A stretch of 64,000 nucleotides of DNA from Gloeopeniophorella convolvens (lineage: Eukaryota > Basidiomycota > Agaricomycetes > Russulales), in contig WTXD01000024.1 in the NCBI GenBank assembly GCA_022496205.1, positions 124,001 to 188,000 of the forward strand. Reading direction: 5' to 3'. Each line of letters starts with the position of its first letter. Position 1 is the first letter of the stretch. The notes beneath the pieces were generated by a model. That model ran no database searches, had not been told where the DNA came from, and saw only the letters and a program-made list of their open reading frames with translations. The position numbers were made by a program, and so were the translations under genes. Shown piece after piece: positions 1-13,404 of this stretch.

Positions 1-1130
1 GCGCGTGCCAGAGCTAACACCAAGGGGAAGCCCAAATACCGTCAGGAGTGGAATGGTTACGGGGACCTCGAGCCCTCCGGATGTCCACCTTGGTTCGCAT
101 GAACGAGCACCAGGTATGTCCCCATGCCAGTCGTGCAGGAAAGATGCTTACTCGGTCCCGCCCAGCTCGCAGTGTCGTTTGCAAATCAGCATGAAGATCG
201 CTACTCATACCATTCATACCCTGTACAATCTACAATTAATCGCTGGGGACGTGTACGAGGCAGTTCAGAGAGGTCTGTTGTAGGAGTTGTATGTTGTTGG
301 AATTCAAAGACTTCGCAGTTCCTTTGCTTGGGCTCCTCGCCTTTGGGAGCTTTCAATTGAGGACTCGCTCACTTGCGGTGGGGCCTCCTCTGCTGATCCG
401 AGATTAAGATCCATGGAGTACGAGATCGATTGGTCATTAAGGCACAGCACGAGGCTACGAACATACGCGCTGTATCTGTGAAACCCCGTCGAGATCTGGA
501 CCGTGAGGATGGCGGTGAGTTCCATGGAAGGTGAACGCGAACTGAATTCGTACAGATTCCGCCTCCGCGCAGTGGATGCAACTGCAAGACCCTGCACACT
601 GAACACGATGCTTGCGCCTATAGTCATCTCTCCGGATCGTTTCTCATAATCGTACGTACATCATGTCGTTGCGTAAGTCACCTCTCCCCGCGCTCCGACG
701 CGAGCGACTCTGCCACCAATTGAAGTTGGGCACCACTGCTTGCATGGGCGTGCGACGCTCCTGGCCTCACCGCGGCCCCGTCGGACCCGGATAAGTAATG
801 GCGCTAGCCACGGCGTCAACCCCTAGCGTCCCAACTTTCCTCGTGCGCATCACTTTGCACCAATTTAGGGGATTGTAGCACTGCGCCCAGCTGCACGCAC
901 AAGAGCAAAGGCGACTCCACATTCTCCGCGCGCGCTTGCTAGCCCTGCGCGGCGTCCGCCGCCGAAACGTTCCGTTAACTGCTCCTCCCATTCATTTGTG
1001 CTCCATTTAGCTTCAGGTCCGCCTCGCCGAACCAGCGCGAGCCACAGCCCGTGCACAGGCATCAGTCAAATTCGATTATTGCGCCGCTTCGAGCCAGCGC
1101 AGGTCGTAAGTGTTTGCAGCCAGCGGTGCA
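1..1130. other. No supportable gene, left edge of window
   Basis: This stretch holds only short open frames that overlap on both strands. The longest, on the minus strand at about 304-627, has no recognisable domain, no splice-site support and no upstream promoter-like sequence. It could be part of a gene running off the left edge, but nothing seen here decides that. GC content rises towards 700-1100, where the promoter of the small gene at 1261 begins. Confidence 0.4.
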
Positions 1131-1138
1131 TATAAGAG
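1131..1138 (+). promoter_or_regulatory. TATA-like box upstream of the small gene at 1261
   Basis: TATAAGAG lies about 123 nt upstream of the proposed ATG at 1261. A pyrimidine-rich leader follows that would place transcription start roughly 25-40 nt downstream. Position and sequence fit a fungal core promoter; use is inferred. Confidence 0.4.
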
Positions 1139-1260
1139 CATGGGGGCGCGCGGGGCGGCTGCTAAGCATACGAAGCGACTCACTCTTTATTCCCTGTTAC
1201 TATCCATCCATTCACTTTAATCGCACACACACGAGTTCGCCCGTAGGAGCCAGGCTAGAC

Positions 1261-1613
1261 ATGTCTTTCAGTTTTAATGCAGGTGCGTGGCTGACAAGCG
1301 CTCCAGCGAAAGAGCCAGGCGCTGACGCGCCGCAGTGCTTGCCTGTATCCAGTCTTTCTTCTATGCCTTCCTGCGCGCGTGGGCGAACGGGGCCGCTGCA
1401 TTTGCGGAGGCATCACCGCTGCCTGTGAGCTCAATGCCAAGCCCACAGAGGCAGTTCGAGTGGGCTGCCCAATCGAACCTCGAGCGCCAACGCGAGAACA
1501 AGCCACCATCACCACCGCTCTCACACCCCAGAGAGGAGCCACAAATGGCTGAAAAAGAGACGCCGGTATCTGGAAGGGAGGAGATAAGGTTGTCTGGAGA
1601 GACCATGGTATGA
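1261..1613 (+). CDS. Small two-exon hypothetical protein (99 aa)
   Basis: I do not recognise this protein. Exon 1 is 1261-1282 and ends at G/GTGCGT. A 53-nt intron (1283-1335) ends in CGCAG, and exon 2 runs 1336-1613 to a TGA. Splicing joins MSFSFNA to a hydrophobic stretch (about residues 8-28, with FFYAFL) followed by a proline-, glutamate- and arginine-rich polar tail. The N terminus could be a signal anchor or weak signal peptide; no CaaX box is present, so it is not a lipopeptide pheromone precursor. A TATA-like box about 120 nt upstream and typical intron length support the model. It converges on the phospholipase D gene, whose stop lies 264 nt downstream on the other strand. Confidence 0.4.
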
Positions 1614-1876
1614 CCTGGTCGTCCTGGAGAGGATGCTGGGCGCGTTGCTGCCATTGATTATACCACATCCCCTGCATAACTCTGTACCGCGCTGCTGGCT
1701 GTTACTCATTGGTCTGCTCATAGATGGACTAGACATTGTACATTTGCATTAGCTGTAATCGATTAATTTATTGAGAAAGGGTATCCAAGAACGAGTGAAT
1801 GTCCGATGCGAATAAATAAGCTGGCGAATAATAGATAGGTAGGTGCGCGTCCGGTGTTGAACGGTCTGGTGGGCGA

Positions 1877-4800
1877 TCAGTCGTAGATGGGTAGAGGTAG
1901 CATCCTGTCGGCGTTGAACAAGAAGTTGTTCGCCACGTCTTCGCCTTCGAGGAACCGCGTAGGGTAGACAACTAAGCGGCGCGTACACGCGTCAACAACG
2001 ACCCTGAGAACAGTAGCACGCGAGCACTCACCGAGATGGCCGCACACCTCCTGTAACAGCGCCTCCATCTCATCGCGTTCCTGCTTCGTGAACGGGGGTT
2101 CACCCTTGGTCTTCTTGTTTTTGTCATTCTGTGTACCGCCATTCGCCTGTCCGTCCGCACGCTGCCCGTTCGACTTGTCCCCGATCGACTTCTCGCGCTT
2201 GATAGCGTCGCTCGGGTTCAGCCCGTTCGGCTGGTGCGAGGGCGTTTCCTCGCTCTGCGGGCCATCGGGATGGAGCTTGGCTTTGCCTATCGGAACCTTG
2301 CCAAGGATCTCCTCTGCGCGCGGTTCCTGCTGCTGGCCTTGTTCGTCTGGAGCGTGTGACTCCCCTGCCTCTGAAGGGACGCGCCCAAGAGGCTCCGGGG
2401 CAGGATCATCCTTGAGCTGTTACTCGTCTCAGCGATGGCGCGTAAGGATTAACCAGAGAAATGCATACAGGCTTGAGCAAGCGCTCATGGTGAGCGACAA
2501 ACTCCCTGTACTGCTTCCAGGTCGTAACGAGGTCATCGGGGACCGCGTGGAAGACGCGCCTGAAAATCTCGGTCTGATTCCAATCAGCAAGGCCGCGTGA
2601 GCTCGGGGTGAACAGAACGCCATACGTTATGTACCGCGCAAGAGACCCAAACATCTTTCCAGAAGTCGTCGGATACCGGGTCCTCGAAGCTGTCTGCATC
2701 GAACTTAGGCTTCGGCGTGGGCACCGCCCATGGCGTCTGACTCGATTTCGCGTTCAGATGCTTGCGAAGGACCGAGCGCGCGCGCGGAGCCTTCTGTTCC
2801 TCCGCGTCTGCGTCGCTCTTCTCCATGCGTGCATGGGGCGGCTGGTCGTCTGTATTAGGCGCAGACGACGCATCCGCAGGTGCACCGAACAGTTGCCCGT
2901 CGGCAGTCGCGGCCTCGGCGGGGGCGCTGCCATTGCGTTCCTGCTCGTCTTCCTCTGGGTTCTCCTCAATTGGCGTCCCGTTCGCACGCTCCGGCGCCGG
3001 GCGGTGCTCCGCAATCGTTTTCTCCTCGAGCGATGGAACGAGTGCATCGGCAAAGCCTGGAGCTGTTCCGCCGTTGCGCGTGTAAGTGATGCGCTCTTGT
3101 TCGAGCTCTGTGTCTGCAGCGCGCTGATTGGGAACCTCGTTTCTAAGACCAATTTTGCTGAGCCCTTTGACGATGCTCTTGGAGCCGACATCCTCAGAAC
3201 CGTGCATGACTGCGCGAGACCGGATCAGACATAACACTAGTGACAGGGGTGATAGAGCTCACATTGATGTACAGCGTCGCCGGCAAATTGCATCATATTC
3301 TTCGTCCTACCAGCATGAGGGTGGTTCTTCTCTGTGACAGACTCACGCCCGTGTCGCTGCTCGGCATCGGGGTCCCAAGGGTCCACCCGGTACTCCTCCT
3401 TCTGCGCGTCATGAGCCATGAGATCCTCTTCGTCCAGCGCATCGACGTCGATGCCGATGTGCTCGCGCATAAGCCGGACACGAAGAGTATGAGCGAAACG
3501 ACCGACTTTGAACGGTCTTCCGTCCATTTTCCTGGACTCACGCGTCAGGTCCGCAACTGAGTAGACGGTGCATGTAGACGAACCCATCAATCATGTCGGT
3601 ATCGCGAATAACGGCAGCCAACTCTGAGTCACGGTCGCCACGCTGCGACCGTTCGTTGATGTTGGCGCTACCAATGATAGCAAGTCTGTCGTCCACAATG
3701 CAAACCTTGCCATGGATGTACACCTAGACTCGCCATGAGTACCCTATCGCTTAGATGATAGATAATGGATGTACTGACAAGTTCGGTGGTCAAGACGTCA
3801 CCGCGCAGCTTAGCCCAGTTCCGCAGCGAAAACACGGAGACATATTCGTCGGGCTGAAAACCAAGGGAAATCAGTGGTCCTCCAGCGATTGCCGAGACAG
3901 GCAGAGCAGCATCCAGCTCACATCGATGCCCTCCTTGCGCAGCCGGGAGAAAATGGAGTTGGGCCCGCGCCCGATCGTGCGGTTCTGGCACTCGAGGATG
4001 ATTCGGAGCTGACAATCGCGATCACGTCAGCGCGTACTTAGTGCAGCTGGCCTGCCGGCCCCGTGACGTACGGAGCTTGCGTCGGTGTGGTCGACGGGGA
4101 ACGGAAAACCGGGGAGCAGCGGGATGACAATGCAGCATTTCCACTTGGTGCCTTCGCGATGTGCACGGATGATACGGTGCACGATCGCATCGCCGATCTT
4201 GTTCTCAATAGTGACGTCGCCTACCACGGTTCTGTACGGTGTGTTCAGGTGATTGCATCCAGCAAAGACGAACAATCACGCACGACGTGATGAAGAATTG
4301 GTTTTCGATGTAGACGAAATGCTCAGAGAGCTGGATGGCTAGAAGGCTTGTCAGAACGCGCGCTCTCGGATATTGGGATAGGGCGCAAACCTTTGAGGTA
4401 GGCATTCTGGATGGAGTGTTCCACTCTGTCCGGCGTTCCCAATGACCAAGGTCCCGCGGACCGACAGATTTGCAGCTCGCAGGTACCCGTTAAGCCGAGC
4501 TGCGTCAATTCTCCCGACTTGAACTCGGACGGCGGGAGAAGGAACGGCATGACGCGCGAGTGGTTCTGCGGCGACGAAACGTTGAACCCATTGACTTCTA
4601 GAATTTGGAAGAGCACATACCTTGATCCTCAGCAGATGATTCCACCTAGCGGACTTAGCAATCATACATCCGATATAAATGAGTCTCACCTCTGCACAAA
4701 GTGTCGACCGAGGTCTCGAGCTGGCTGGCCGACAATTTGTAGACCAACATCGTGCCTGTTTGCGTCCGGTTTAGACTCTGCAATCCCATGTTTGTACCAG

Positions 4801-7800
4801 CTCACCATGGCATTCGCGGGACCTTCGACCGGTCATGCATATCCTCTTCAGGCTTTGTCAGAGTGTGAAAGTCGGTGATGCGGGCATTGCTGTAGTCCTT
4901 TCCTACGTGTTCATGAGCGTGTTACTCCGGTGTAGCGGTTCGATGCGCAAACTTACCTGGCCAGATTGGTTCTTCTCCTTCCTCAGGCTCATCAGTGAGA
5001 ATATGCTGTGCAGTGTCCCAACTGGCAGAATCCAGATCAGTCCTGAAAACAGGACACAGTAGGGGTGCCGTACCGCCCGAAGCAAAGGTCGAGACCACCC
5101 GTGAATGCGATTGCCGAGTCAATCACGCACATTTTCTCATGCTGCAGCATCTCCATGAGCTTTCCTTATCACGTCTTCTAACGCGACCACCTACGTGTGC
5201 CCAATAGAAAGTCCCAGTCTGGAAATGCGAAGGTGAACGTTGAACCAAGATGTTCGGGTGCAGAGTTGTCAGACGCTGCTTAGTATAGCTGCGCCAGATT
5301 AGCACGACACCCTCGACAGGCGAAAACAGTGTCGTACTTGCTGTCCGTGGGCGTTGTTCGGCTCGATACTTCTTGACTGAGTGACATCAGAAATCTATCA
5401 AAACGAAAACAACCGATATGCGTACTAGAGAATGATGAAGATCTTCACCCCTTCTTTGGCCTTCTTCTCTAAGAGCCTGTCAAGACGGTACTTGGGCATT
5501 CCCGGCCGACGCAGGTTGAGCTCTGTTGCTCATTAGCATCCCAGTCCAAACCGCCCCTGGCACGTACAGACCTGGAGACAGCCACCAATCGTGAATGTAG
5601 ATAGTGTCGCGTGCGAGCAGAATCGCACGCGACAAATTCCAGAAATAGTCTCGCTGCCCCAACCTGGTCAGCACACAGCAAAGCGGGTACGCGCGATGGA
5701 AGGCTCACGCCATCGACGAGCCACTGAGCCGCGACGTTCAGCCGTATCGGCGCAAAGCTGTCGAATCTGTTGCTCCCCGTGAAGTGCGACGTCGCCGCGA
5801 CCTTCTCGAGCCCCGCAATCCACTGTAGCATCTGGCGCTGTACACGCGGGTCAGCACACGGCAGCTCGTTACCACGCGAAGGCCACGCACCTCGCTGCGC
5901 GCGTATAGCTTGAGCCGCATCTGCGAGTTTTCGATGTAGAATGTGTGCTTCGACACCTCGCCTGTCGCACTCCGCTTCTTCTTGCGCTGAGCATCTTGGG
6001 AGTGGGGCGCATGTGCTGCGTCCTCGTTTAGCGGGTCCGTGTTGGTCGACGGGTCGAGCATCGGCGTCGGCGCGCGTGACTCGGGCTCCGAGTCGTCCGC
6101 CTCTGTGTCCGAGCGCACGTGCTGCGAGTGTTCGGGCTCGCTCTCTGACGTGCGTGGCGCATCGTGGTGCGGACGCAGGATGTTCGACACGCGCGAGCGG
6201 ATGGAGCCAAGTAACGAGCGCCGGTCTGCGCTTTCCGTCGAGGGTCGCGCGCCCGTCGAGGTACCCTCTGGCTTCGCGTGGCCCGGGCTACTATCGACGG
6301 ATGTGCCCTCGCCCTGCAGCAGGTTCAAGCCCTGGCGGTAGTACCGCATTGGGCGTTCGATCTTGAAGTCCTGGTCGAGGAGGAAAACGTCCCAGACGGC
6401 GAGCTCGCCCGGCTCTTCTACGGCGACGAGGTACGAGTCACGGATCGCACACCACTTCTGTTTCTTCTTCTGCAGGCGGCCGGCGGATTTGCGACCGAAG
6501 CCTGTGCCCTTGTTACCGGAGGCCGCCTCGATCTGGAGATAGCCAGCCTTGTACTGCGCTCCGCCAGACTGCGCAAGCTGGATCGAGAGTGCGGATATTT
6601 CGAAAAATCCAGCCAGGCGGTTGGACGTGGGGTGAAACATCTACGAAGACTTCATGAACGTGCTTCAAAGATTGAGCGAGGGACTTACCACTGCACGAAT
6701 GAGCCCAATGAGGTAGTTCTCAAGTGCCTCGCGCTGGAGGCGCGCGAAGTCCGCCCGGCCGACCTCACCGCCTCGCTCGCGGCTCTCTTTCTTCAGGAAC
6801 TTCAAGTATGGGATACCTTGACGAGAATGAATCTCTTCGCATAAAAGTATGCAGGGAAACAGAAACTTACTTGTACGAGGAAACTCAGGTAGATTTTCAA
6901 CATTGCGATTGTATGCGTTAGACACTGCGTAGTGCGCGTGCAGCGACAAGAAGTCGCGCAACTGACGGTAAATAACCCAGCGCATGGCACCGTTGGCGTA
7001 CTCGCACTCGATGCGGAACACAGACTGCGATCCGTGAAGCGGGTGCAAGCTATCGCTGATGCGAATCCGTAGCCGGTGCAACAACACAGGCACGCGCCTG
7101 CGTCCACGCTCATCGCGCTCAAACCAGAGGCGCAACATGAGTGTTGACAGGCCGCCGACGATAAGTTCATCCGTGATGTTAACGCCGCCGGGCGTGACTA
7201 CCGACGATGAGGGAGGCTCCTTGGTAGCCTGCGACGCCACGTGTGGAATGAGGAACCGCAGGCGGCCCCAACCTGTAGTGGGTGACTTGCTTCCCTGAGC
7301 CTCTTCGTGTTCACGTTCTTTGCCTTTATCGTTGGAAGGCGGCGACTGCTCCTGGGCAAGCCTGTGGACAGAGGCGGAGCCTGGAGCAGCGGAGAGGTTG
7401 TCCTTCGGGGGCGACATACCGTCCTGCAATTGAGAGGTGTCCTTTTCCTTGCCCTTGTCCTTGGCATTGCCCCAGTCGAAGCCAGACTTCTCCTCGCTGG
7501 GAGAGCCGGAGATTGCCTCAGGTAGCCAGCGAGACTTGAAATCATCCCAACGACTCGTGTCTCGCCGTTTTCTCCCTAATTCACGGTCGCGTTCTTGTGG
7601 TGTAGAGTCGAACGGACCACGAAACTCGGTTTCGTGAGGAGTAAGATCTTGAGAGTTTGAGTCGTCTTCTTCCTCGTCGGTAGAAGCAACTCGCTTCTTT
7701 GGCTCCCCTAAGATGTCACCTCTACTATAACGGCTAGGGGTGCGAGATGAGGGAGTGGGAGTGAACGTGTAGTTGTAAGACAGAGAACGAGGTGGGCCAG

Positions 7801-8071
7801 TACGGCCGGCTGGGGAGAGAGATGACGAGTCGTAGTATGAGTGACGTGACCTAGGAGGATTGCTGGGTGTAGAAAAGGATGGTCCTGCTTCAGCATCGGG
7901 AGGGTTGATGTCAAACTTGAATGGCGGTGGTCTGGGCGAAGTGGGAGGACTCGTTTGGACAGAGTGGGGCGATTGGTCTGAGTCCTCGCGGTCGTTCGCG
8001 GACGCACCACCAATCGGCGGGCTTTTCTCGGCATTCATAGCATTGTTGACTATTTCCGCGAGGGACGCCAT
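1877..8071 (-). CDS. SPO14: Phospholipase D1 (PX-PH type, Spo14-like), multi-exon
   Basis: Phosphatidylcholine-hydrolysing phospholipase D that makes phosphatidic acid on membranes in secretion and signalling. Starting at MASLAEIV (8071), a low-complexity Ser/Pro-rich N terminus of about 275 residues leads into a PX domain ([20 protein letters not shown], about residues 300-420) and then a PH domain ([20 protein letters not shown]). Two HKD catalytic motifs follow: HEKMCVID near 5131 and HGKVCIVD with GSANINERS near 3650-3714. The C terminus carries [19 protein letters not shown] and ends at 1877. Broken frames are explained by about a dozen short introns; for example FGR/WDT, IWPG/KDYSN and AH/HEKM are restored exactly by GT-AG splicing. 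I estimate about 1,800 residues, the usual size for fungal PLD1. The start was chosen because upstream residues look non-coding. Confidence 0.9.
3646..3714 (-). other. Second HKD catalytic motif of phospholipase D
   Basis: This part of the PLD gene encodes [19 protein letters not shown]. The HxKxxxxD residues (H, K and D) and the following GSxN are the second half of the bipartite PLD active site. All key residues are present, which argues against the gene being a pseudogene despite its fragmented open frames. Confidence 0.85.
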
Positions 8072-11000
8072 GTCATGGAAGAAGAAAAGAAAGGTGGAGT
8101 GGAGAAGGAGAGTGACGGTCAACAACCAACTGTTGATCGCCTCTGACGGTGCTCGGCGGCGTCGGAATGCGGCGTCCAGGGCGCTTCTGCGGCATTGCAT
8201 ACGTCATCGAACTTGACTGTCTCTCCAACACCCATCGCGTTCACAGACATCCTCGGGGTCGTCTCATTCTCGACACCGATGGCCTTCACGACGTACCCCA
8301 GCATATATCACCCTCTAATGCACTATGTGACAAAATGTGCCTGTCTTTCCATCGTGGAATGATTCCAACCTCCGACGGCTTATTTCAAGCTTCGCTATGT
8401 GTGCCGAACCTGGGTGCCAGCTCATCAAGTTTTCAAGGCTTTCAAGGCGTTCTACGCTGGTCTATATCCTTTACGTGTCAATGATCTCACTTCTATTTTG
8501 TTTCATTCACGGTAGATCTGAATATATGCGGTCTTCCAGCCGTAAGTACATGTGCGTCCAACTGCGTTAGCACATCGGAGGGATAATTGCAAGAGAAGAC
8601 GGCTTCCTATCACGGTTTGGTTGCTTCTCGGGATCTCGAAGCTGCTCTCGACGATCAGTCCATGCTACACGTTCAACTCCGTGCCGATGGTTACCCAACG
8701 GTTCTGATCGAACAAGATAGGGCCCGCTCTCGACACTAGGATAGTTACGTGACCCTCCCTGAACTGACCTCCGACGTGCCTCAACTGTTCTGTAGCCGAA
8801 ACCAGGTTTGCTACTCTATTAGCAGGTAACATATCAATCATTTTGAAGACACAATGCGCTGGCTTACAACATCCCCCTCTAATGCCATTAGACTTGCCCA
8901 GGGTTCTCCTGTCAATGGGGTAATCTCGATGCATGTGAAATCAGACATCTAGACTGCGTCGAGAAAGCGATGACATCCCCAGTTCAATAGGTTCCAGAAC
9001 TAGCACCACGCATCTACCCCAACTTGATACTCAGCCAGTGTATCTCCACCGGTGTCACCTCGCGAATCCAGAGCTAGCACATGCGCACAACGTCCGACCT
9101 TCGCGCAGAAGCCCACGCCGTCAACAAAACTACGACGAATCCACAACGACGAAGCCCCAGCAACATGATCGCCGCAGGACTAAACATAGTTCCCGGCACC
9201 CTTCTTGCGCGAGGCTTTTCCGCCACAGATATTGTCCGCGTCGCCTTCCATATCAGACATGTTCGCCCCGGCTGCACGGCAATTCGATAATCTCAAACTC
9301 TCCTACCCCGCGATTCTCCGGAAGCCCGCGAAGCCACCTCGATGTACGCACGCATGACGTGGAGAGCACGCGATACCGGGGATACCCCGCTACGACCCCG
9401 TTTCGCGTTCGACGTAAAGTCGCGCTGGGCCGCGTTGGAGACGCGGTCTGGCTCGCCCTGGCAATGCTCGGACACCTGCCTATCGCACAAGAGCGCGGCC
9501 GCTCTCGGCGTGCATCTCCCACGTTTGGACGCACGAGCTCCCACGACGCGCTCCGGTCCCCTGCCAAGCTGCCTATTCTTGCCCAGCCCAGGCCTGTGCG
9601 CCCCAGAGAGATCACTGTAGCCGCTCGTGGAGCTGCTCACTCCTTCTCAAAACCACCGCGCACGGCAATCCCCAAGAGGAGAGGGCCCGAGCGGAGGCCG
9701 CGCGCACCAGAGCCAGTCTCGGAAACGCCGTCTGGCTAACAAGCTCACAAGCTCGGCGGACATCATCGCCAAGTAGCGCCACCCCGCCCCTCACTTCGCT
9801 CCCGTGGAAGAGAACCTCTTGTATTCCTAGTGCGCGCAGCAGGGCCACGCCTTCCCCTTTCGTGCATCTTACACCAGCCACGTCACCTGTACGGGCCGGC
9901 GCGCGAGCTGTGTTCGGATCGCAAGTACGTGTACGCGCACACACTCAATCGCGAAGCACCGCACTCCCGATTTTGGGGCGCAACGTCTCTATGCGTCCGC
10001 GACTCATTTCCGGTGCGAGCTATTCACAGACGACGCGCAAGATTTTATGCGGGAATGCCCTGTAACGCTGTGACCCTGCAAGCACGATAGACGTTCTCGT
10101 TCGCATGTGCACACTCTCACACTGCAGAACAGAAGAACGGCGTGGCCCTGCAGAAGCGCATCCAGTTCGCCCCCGACAAAGTCCCTCTCATGAACGTCGG
10201 AGGCACACAACACTCCGCCACAGATCCACAATCCCCGACATGCCTCCCTCTATGCATTACGACAGGCGCGTCAGCTGCACACACCATACTCGTCGCTTTG
10301 CATTGGTAAGTCCCTATCCCTCTACGAGCGCTCGAGTCGAGCTTGACGCCCGAAAGGCACCGAGGCACACGCGCGCGTGCCGATCGTGGATAGCTTGCTT
10401 GGCTGCCTCGGACCCTCTCGGACCCCGCACCGGAGCTCGCGAGGACCCGCGCAGTCGCGCGCCACCAACGCCCAACTAGGAACTCGCAATGCTCACACTC
10501 ACGCAACACTGCACGGATCAGCGCCGCAGGCTTCCCTGGCTGTTCCGGGCGCCTTCCCCGAGCCCGTTCGCGCGTTATGTATACTGCGCCCCGGACGCGT
10601 ACGTACGTGCGTACGGCGCGGCGACGCGCCCCGCGGCAGGTTTTTCACGCGCTGATGCTGATCCCTGATGCTGATGGCGGACGGCGCAGGACGGCGCGCA
10701 CGTCCATGGCATGGGCGCATGAATGCGTGCGTGTGCATATCGCGGGGTGTACGACACGACGCGCCTCGTTCGGGCAGGACCCTTGCCCGGGACGGCGCAG
10801 GGGCTTACGCGACCTGCGCGCCGCCGGGCCTTCGCAGCTTCGCATCGCAGGCCCGCGCGCCGCGGCCCGCGTACCGATGTCGTCTCACTCGCCCACGCTC
10901 ATACTTGCTTCAGGTCACCCTGCGCGCACCACGTGAAAAGGCGCCGGCCTGCACCGCCCCTCCCGACCTATAATGTCTATTCCGTTGCCTGCCCGGGGCC

Positions 11001-13143
11001 ACTCTCCACGGCGTGCACACGGCGCACGGGCCGAGCACCCCTGCGCCGCATCCCAAACACTCCCACCCTCGCGCGCGCGCGCACGTGAAAGTCCGGGGCA
11101 CGTACCCATGCACCCCTTTCGAGCGGGTGCGCGTCGCGACTGCTCCCCAGCCCCGGGCGGCGCACTCGCTCTCGAATGGTGCTCGGTGCTCGGGGGCGCG
11201 AGCGCAGTGCCGGCAGCAGACGCACATGGGCGCATCGCGGCACGCGGTGCCGTAACCGGGCATCGAGCATCGCGTGCGCGCGGGGGCGGCTGGGGCCGAG
11301 CGCGACGGCCGCGGTGCTGGGCGGGGCGGGGCCCGCCGCGCTGTCTCGAGGCGTGCGCGCGGCGGGCGCTGTAGGGATCGGGCTCGGTGCCCATGCGGCG
11401 ACTACTTACACCACGCTGTCCCCGGCAATGACGCACGCATTCGTGACAGCAGAGATGACACGAGATGACACGGCAGGAAATGAAATGAAATGAAACGGCT
11501 GCTGCCCTACCCGCACACGCACACGTACCTCCGTGCGCGGTGGTGCTTCTCTTCGCTGCTTCGTCTGCAGGGCCCCTGCGTCGATCCCGAGCGCGGTACG
11601 ACATCCGTGCCATAATTCCGCGCGGGCGTGCCACACTGACGGTGTCGAATCTGTCACGTCTGTCCGCCCGGGGGATGCGTAGCTCGCCGGCGCGTCGCGG
11701 CGCCTCTGCCTGCTTCATCTCCTGGCTTCATCTCCTGTCCTCCGCGCCTTCTATTTCTCGCCAGGACGTCCCGGTGTGGGTCGAGTGGCGCAGAAGAGAA
11801 CCGCAGAGAGGCGCGCAGGGCGTGCGTCGTATGTATTAGGGGGCGCGCTTGGCTGCCGGGGCTCTGGGGCGCGGGGTGGACGGTGCGTCGAAGATGACCC
11901 GGGGGTGGCAGGTGCCCCGCCCCGCCTCGTCTCCGCGCCCGTCTCCCGCCGGCAGACTCGACACCACTGACATGCAAGTACTGACACCCGCACGGATATT
12001 CGCACTTTCACCCCGCTGCTTCTATATTTACGACGCGCCGGTGTGACACGCAGCGAACCCCCCTGCGCCGCGTTCCCACAAAAATGCTAACATACCTACA
12101 GTATGTACTGTATGTAGCAGGGGTGCTCCGTCCATTCCATTGCATGTTTCGCCCGCTGCGCCGGAGCGGCCGTGGGGGCCTGCTTCCCCGCGCCGGCGGC
12201 GGTCATGCGTGCACGCCACGAGGCTCGTACGACGCCCATCCCAATCCTAATCCGCCCAGGAGCGGCCTGGCGCGTACGTACATGCTGCATCAGATCAGGC
12301 GCGCGCGGGTCCCGCTTCGGGCCTAGCGCGCGGAACGCAGCCCCGGCCCAGGGCCCAGAGCGCTGCTGCGGGGGCCCGACGGGGCGAGGCGGGGCGGAGG
12401 CGGGGCGGACGGGGCAGCCGCGGCGTGTGCATTGCGTCATCGCGTGTCTGCGGCTGCGCTGCAGGGTGCCAGTTGCGCTCTGTTGCGCTGCGTAGCGATC
12501 GTGTGGCGTGGGGCTAGGCCGGCCAGCCAGCCGCTACTAGACAAGCAATCGCGGCGCGACACGTAAGCTGCGCGGGAGTCTGTAGTGCGTGGGTGTTGCG
12601 GGCAGGTAGGCAGGCAGGCTATAGATAGGTGCACACGATGTCATGCGTACCTGCGCGGCAGAGCCCAGCCCGCGCAGAGCACCAGTGGGTTACGCCTAAA
12701 CGCGCCTGCCGCGCAGCCGGCCCCTGCGCCGGCGCGGCGCGATAAGCAGCTCGAACTCGCGGCGATCGAACGTGCCACGGTGCCAGCGCACGGACCCGCA
12801 CGCACAACTGAGACAACAAGAGCGCATCGGCCCCCAGGGCGCGTCGCAGCGCCCGCCACGGAGATTCGCCGTGGATTCGCCGTCGCTACGGGTGCGAAGA
12901 CGGAGGGAACTTGGAGGAAGGAAGAGATAAAGAAAAAAAAAAAAATGCGCGAAGAAAGGTCCAGCGACCGACAAAGCAAGAGGCCGCGCGGGGTGCGGAT
13001 AACGGCGGCGGCCAGGGCTCGGCGGGGCTGGGGCACCCGAGACGCCCGCGCGCGCGACGATAAGCGCGTTCGTTGGCATCGCGCGATGCCGCGCGATGGG
13101 CAGTGTGATTTCGCGCGGCGGGGGGCGCAGGCGATAAGGCAAA

Positions 13144-13156
13144 GGGGGGGGGGGGG
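13144..13156. repeat. G13 homopolymer tract
   Basis: Thirteen consecutive G residues lie on the plus strand within a purine-rich GC segment upstream of the zinc-finger gene. Tract length is likely to be polymorphic or affected by sequencing error. Confidence 0.8.
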
Positions 13157-13351
13157 CAACGGGGGGAGCGGCAGCGGCGGCAGCGGCGTGCGGGGGCCAT
13201 ATGGGGCTGGGGAACGGGTGATGGGACGGGGGATCGAAGACGGGGAAGCCCGCGGGAGCCCAGGGGACGCGGACGCGGGGGGGTGTGGGGAAGCGGGAGC
13301 CGAATTGGATATTGGCGCGCAGGCCAGCGGGCTGGGCGCGGATGACGCGAC

Positions 13352-13404
13352 GTGTGCGTGTGTGCGTGCGTGCGTGCGTGCGTGCGTACGTGTGCGTGCG
13401 TGCG
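13352..13404. repeat. GTGC/TGCG microsatellite
   Basis: A run of alternating GTGC-type tetramers (GTGCGTGCGTGC...) with a few interruptions lies about 660 nt upstream of the zinc-finger start codon. Alternating purine-pyrimidine sequence of this kind can adopt Z-DNA; any function is speculative. Confidence 0.75.

Noticed and set aside
1261..1613. Mating-type pheromone precursor
   Set aside because: The C terminus lacks a CaaX farnesylation motif and no receptor gene is adjacent.
1877..8071. The phospholipase D gene as a pseudogene with many frameshifts
   Set aside because: Every frame change examined is explained by a short GT-AG intron that restores family-conserved residues, and both HKD motifs are intact.
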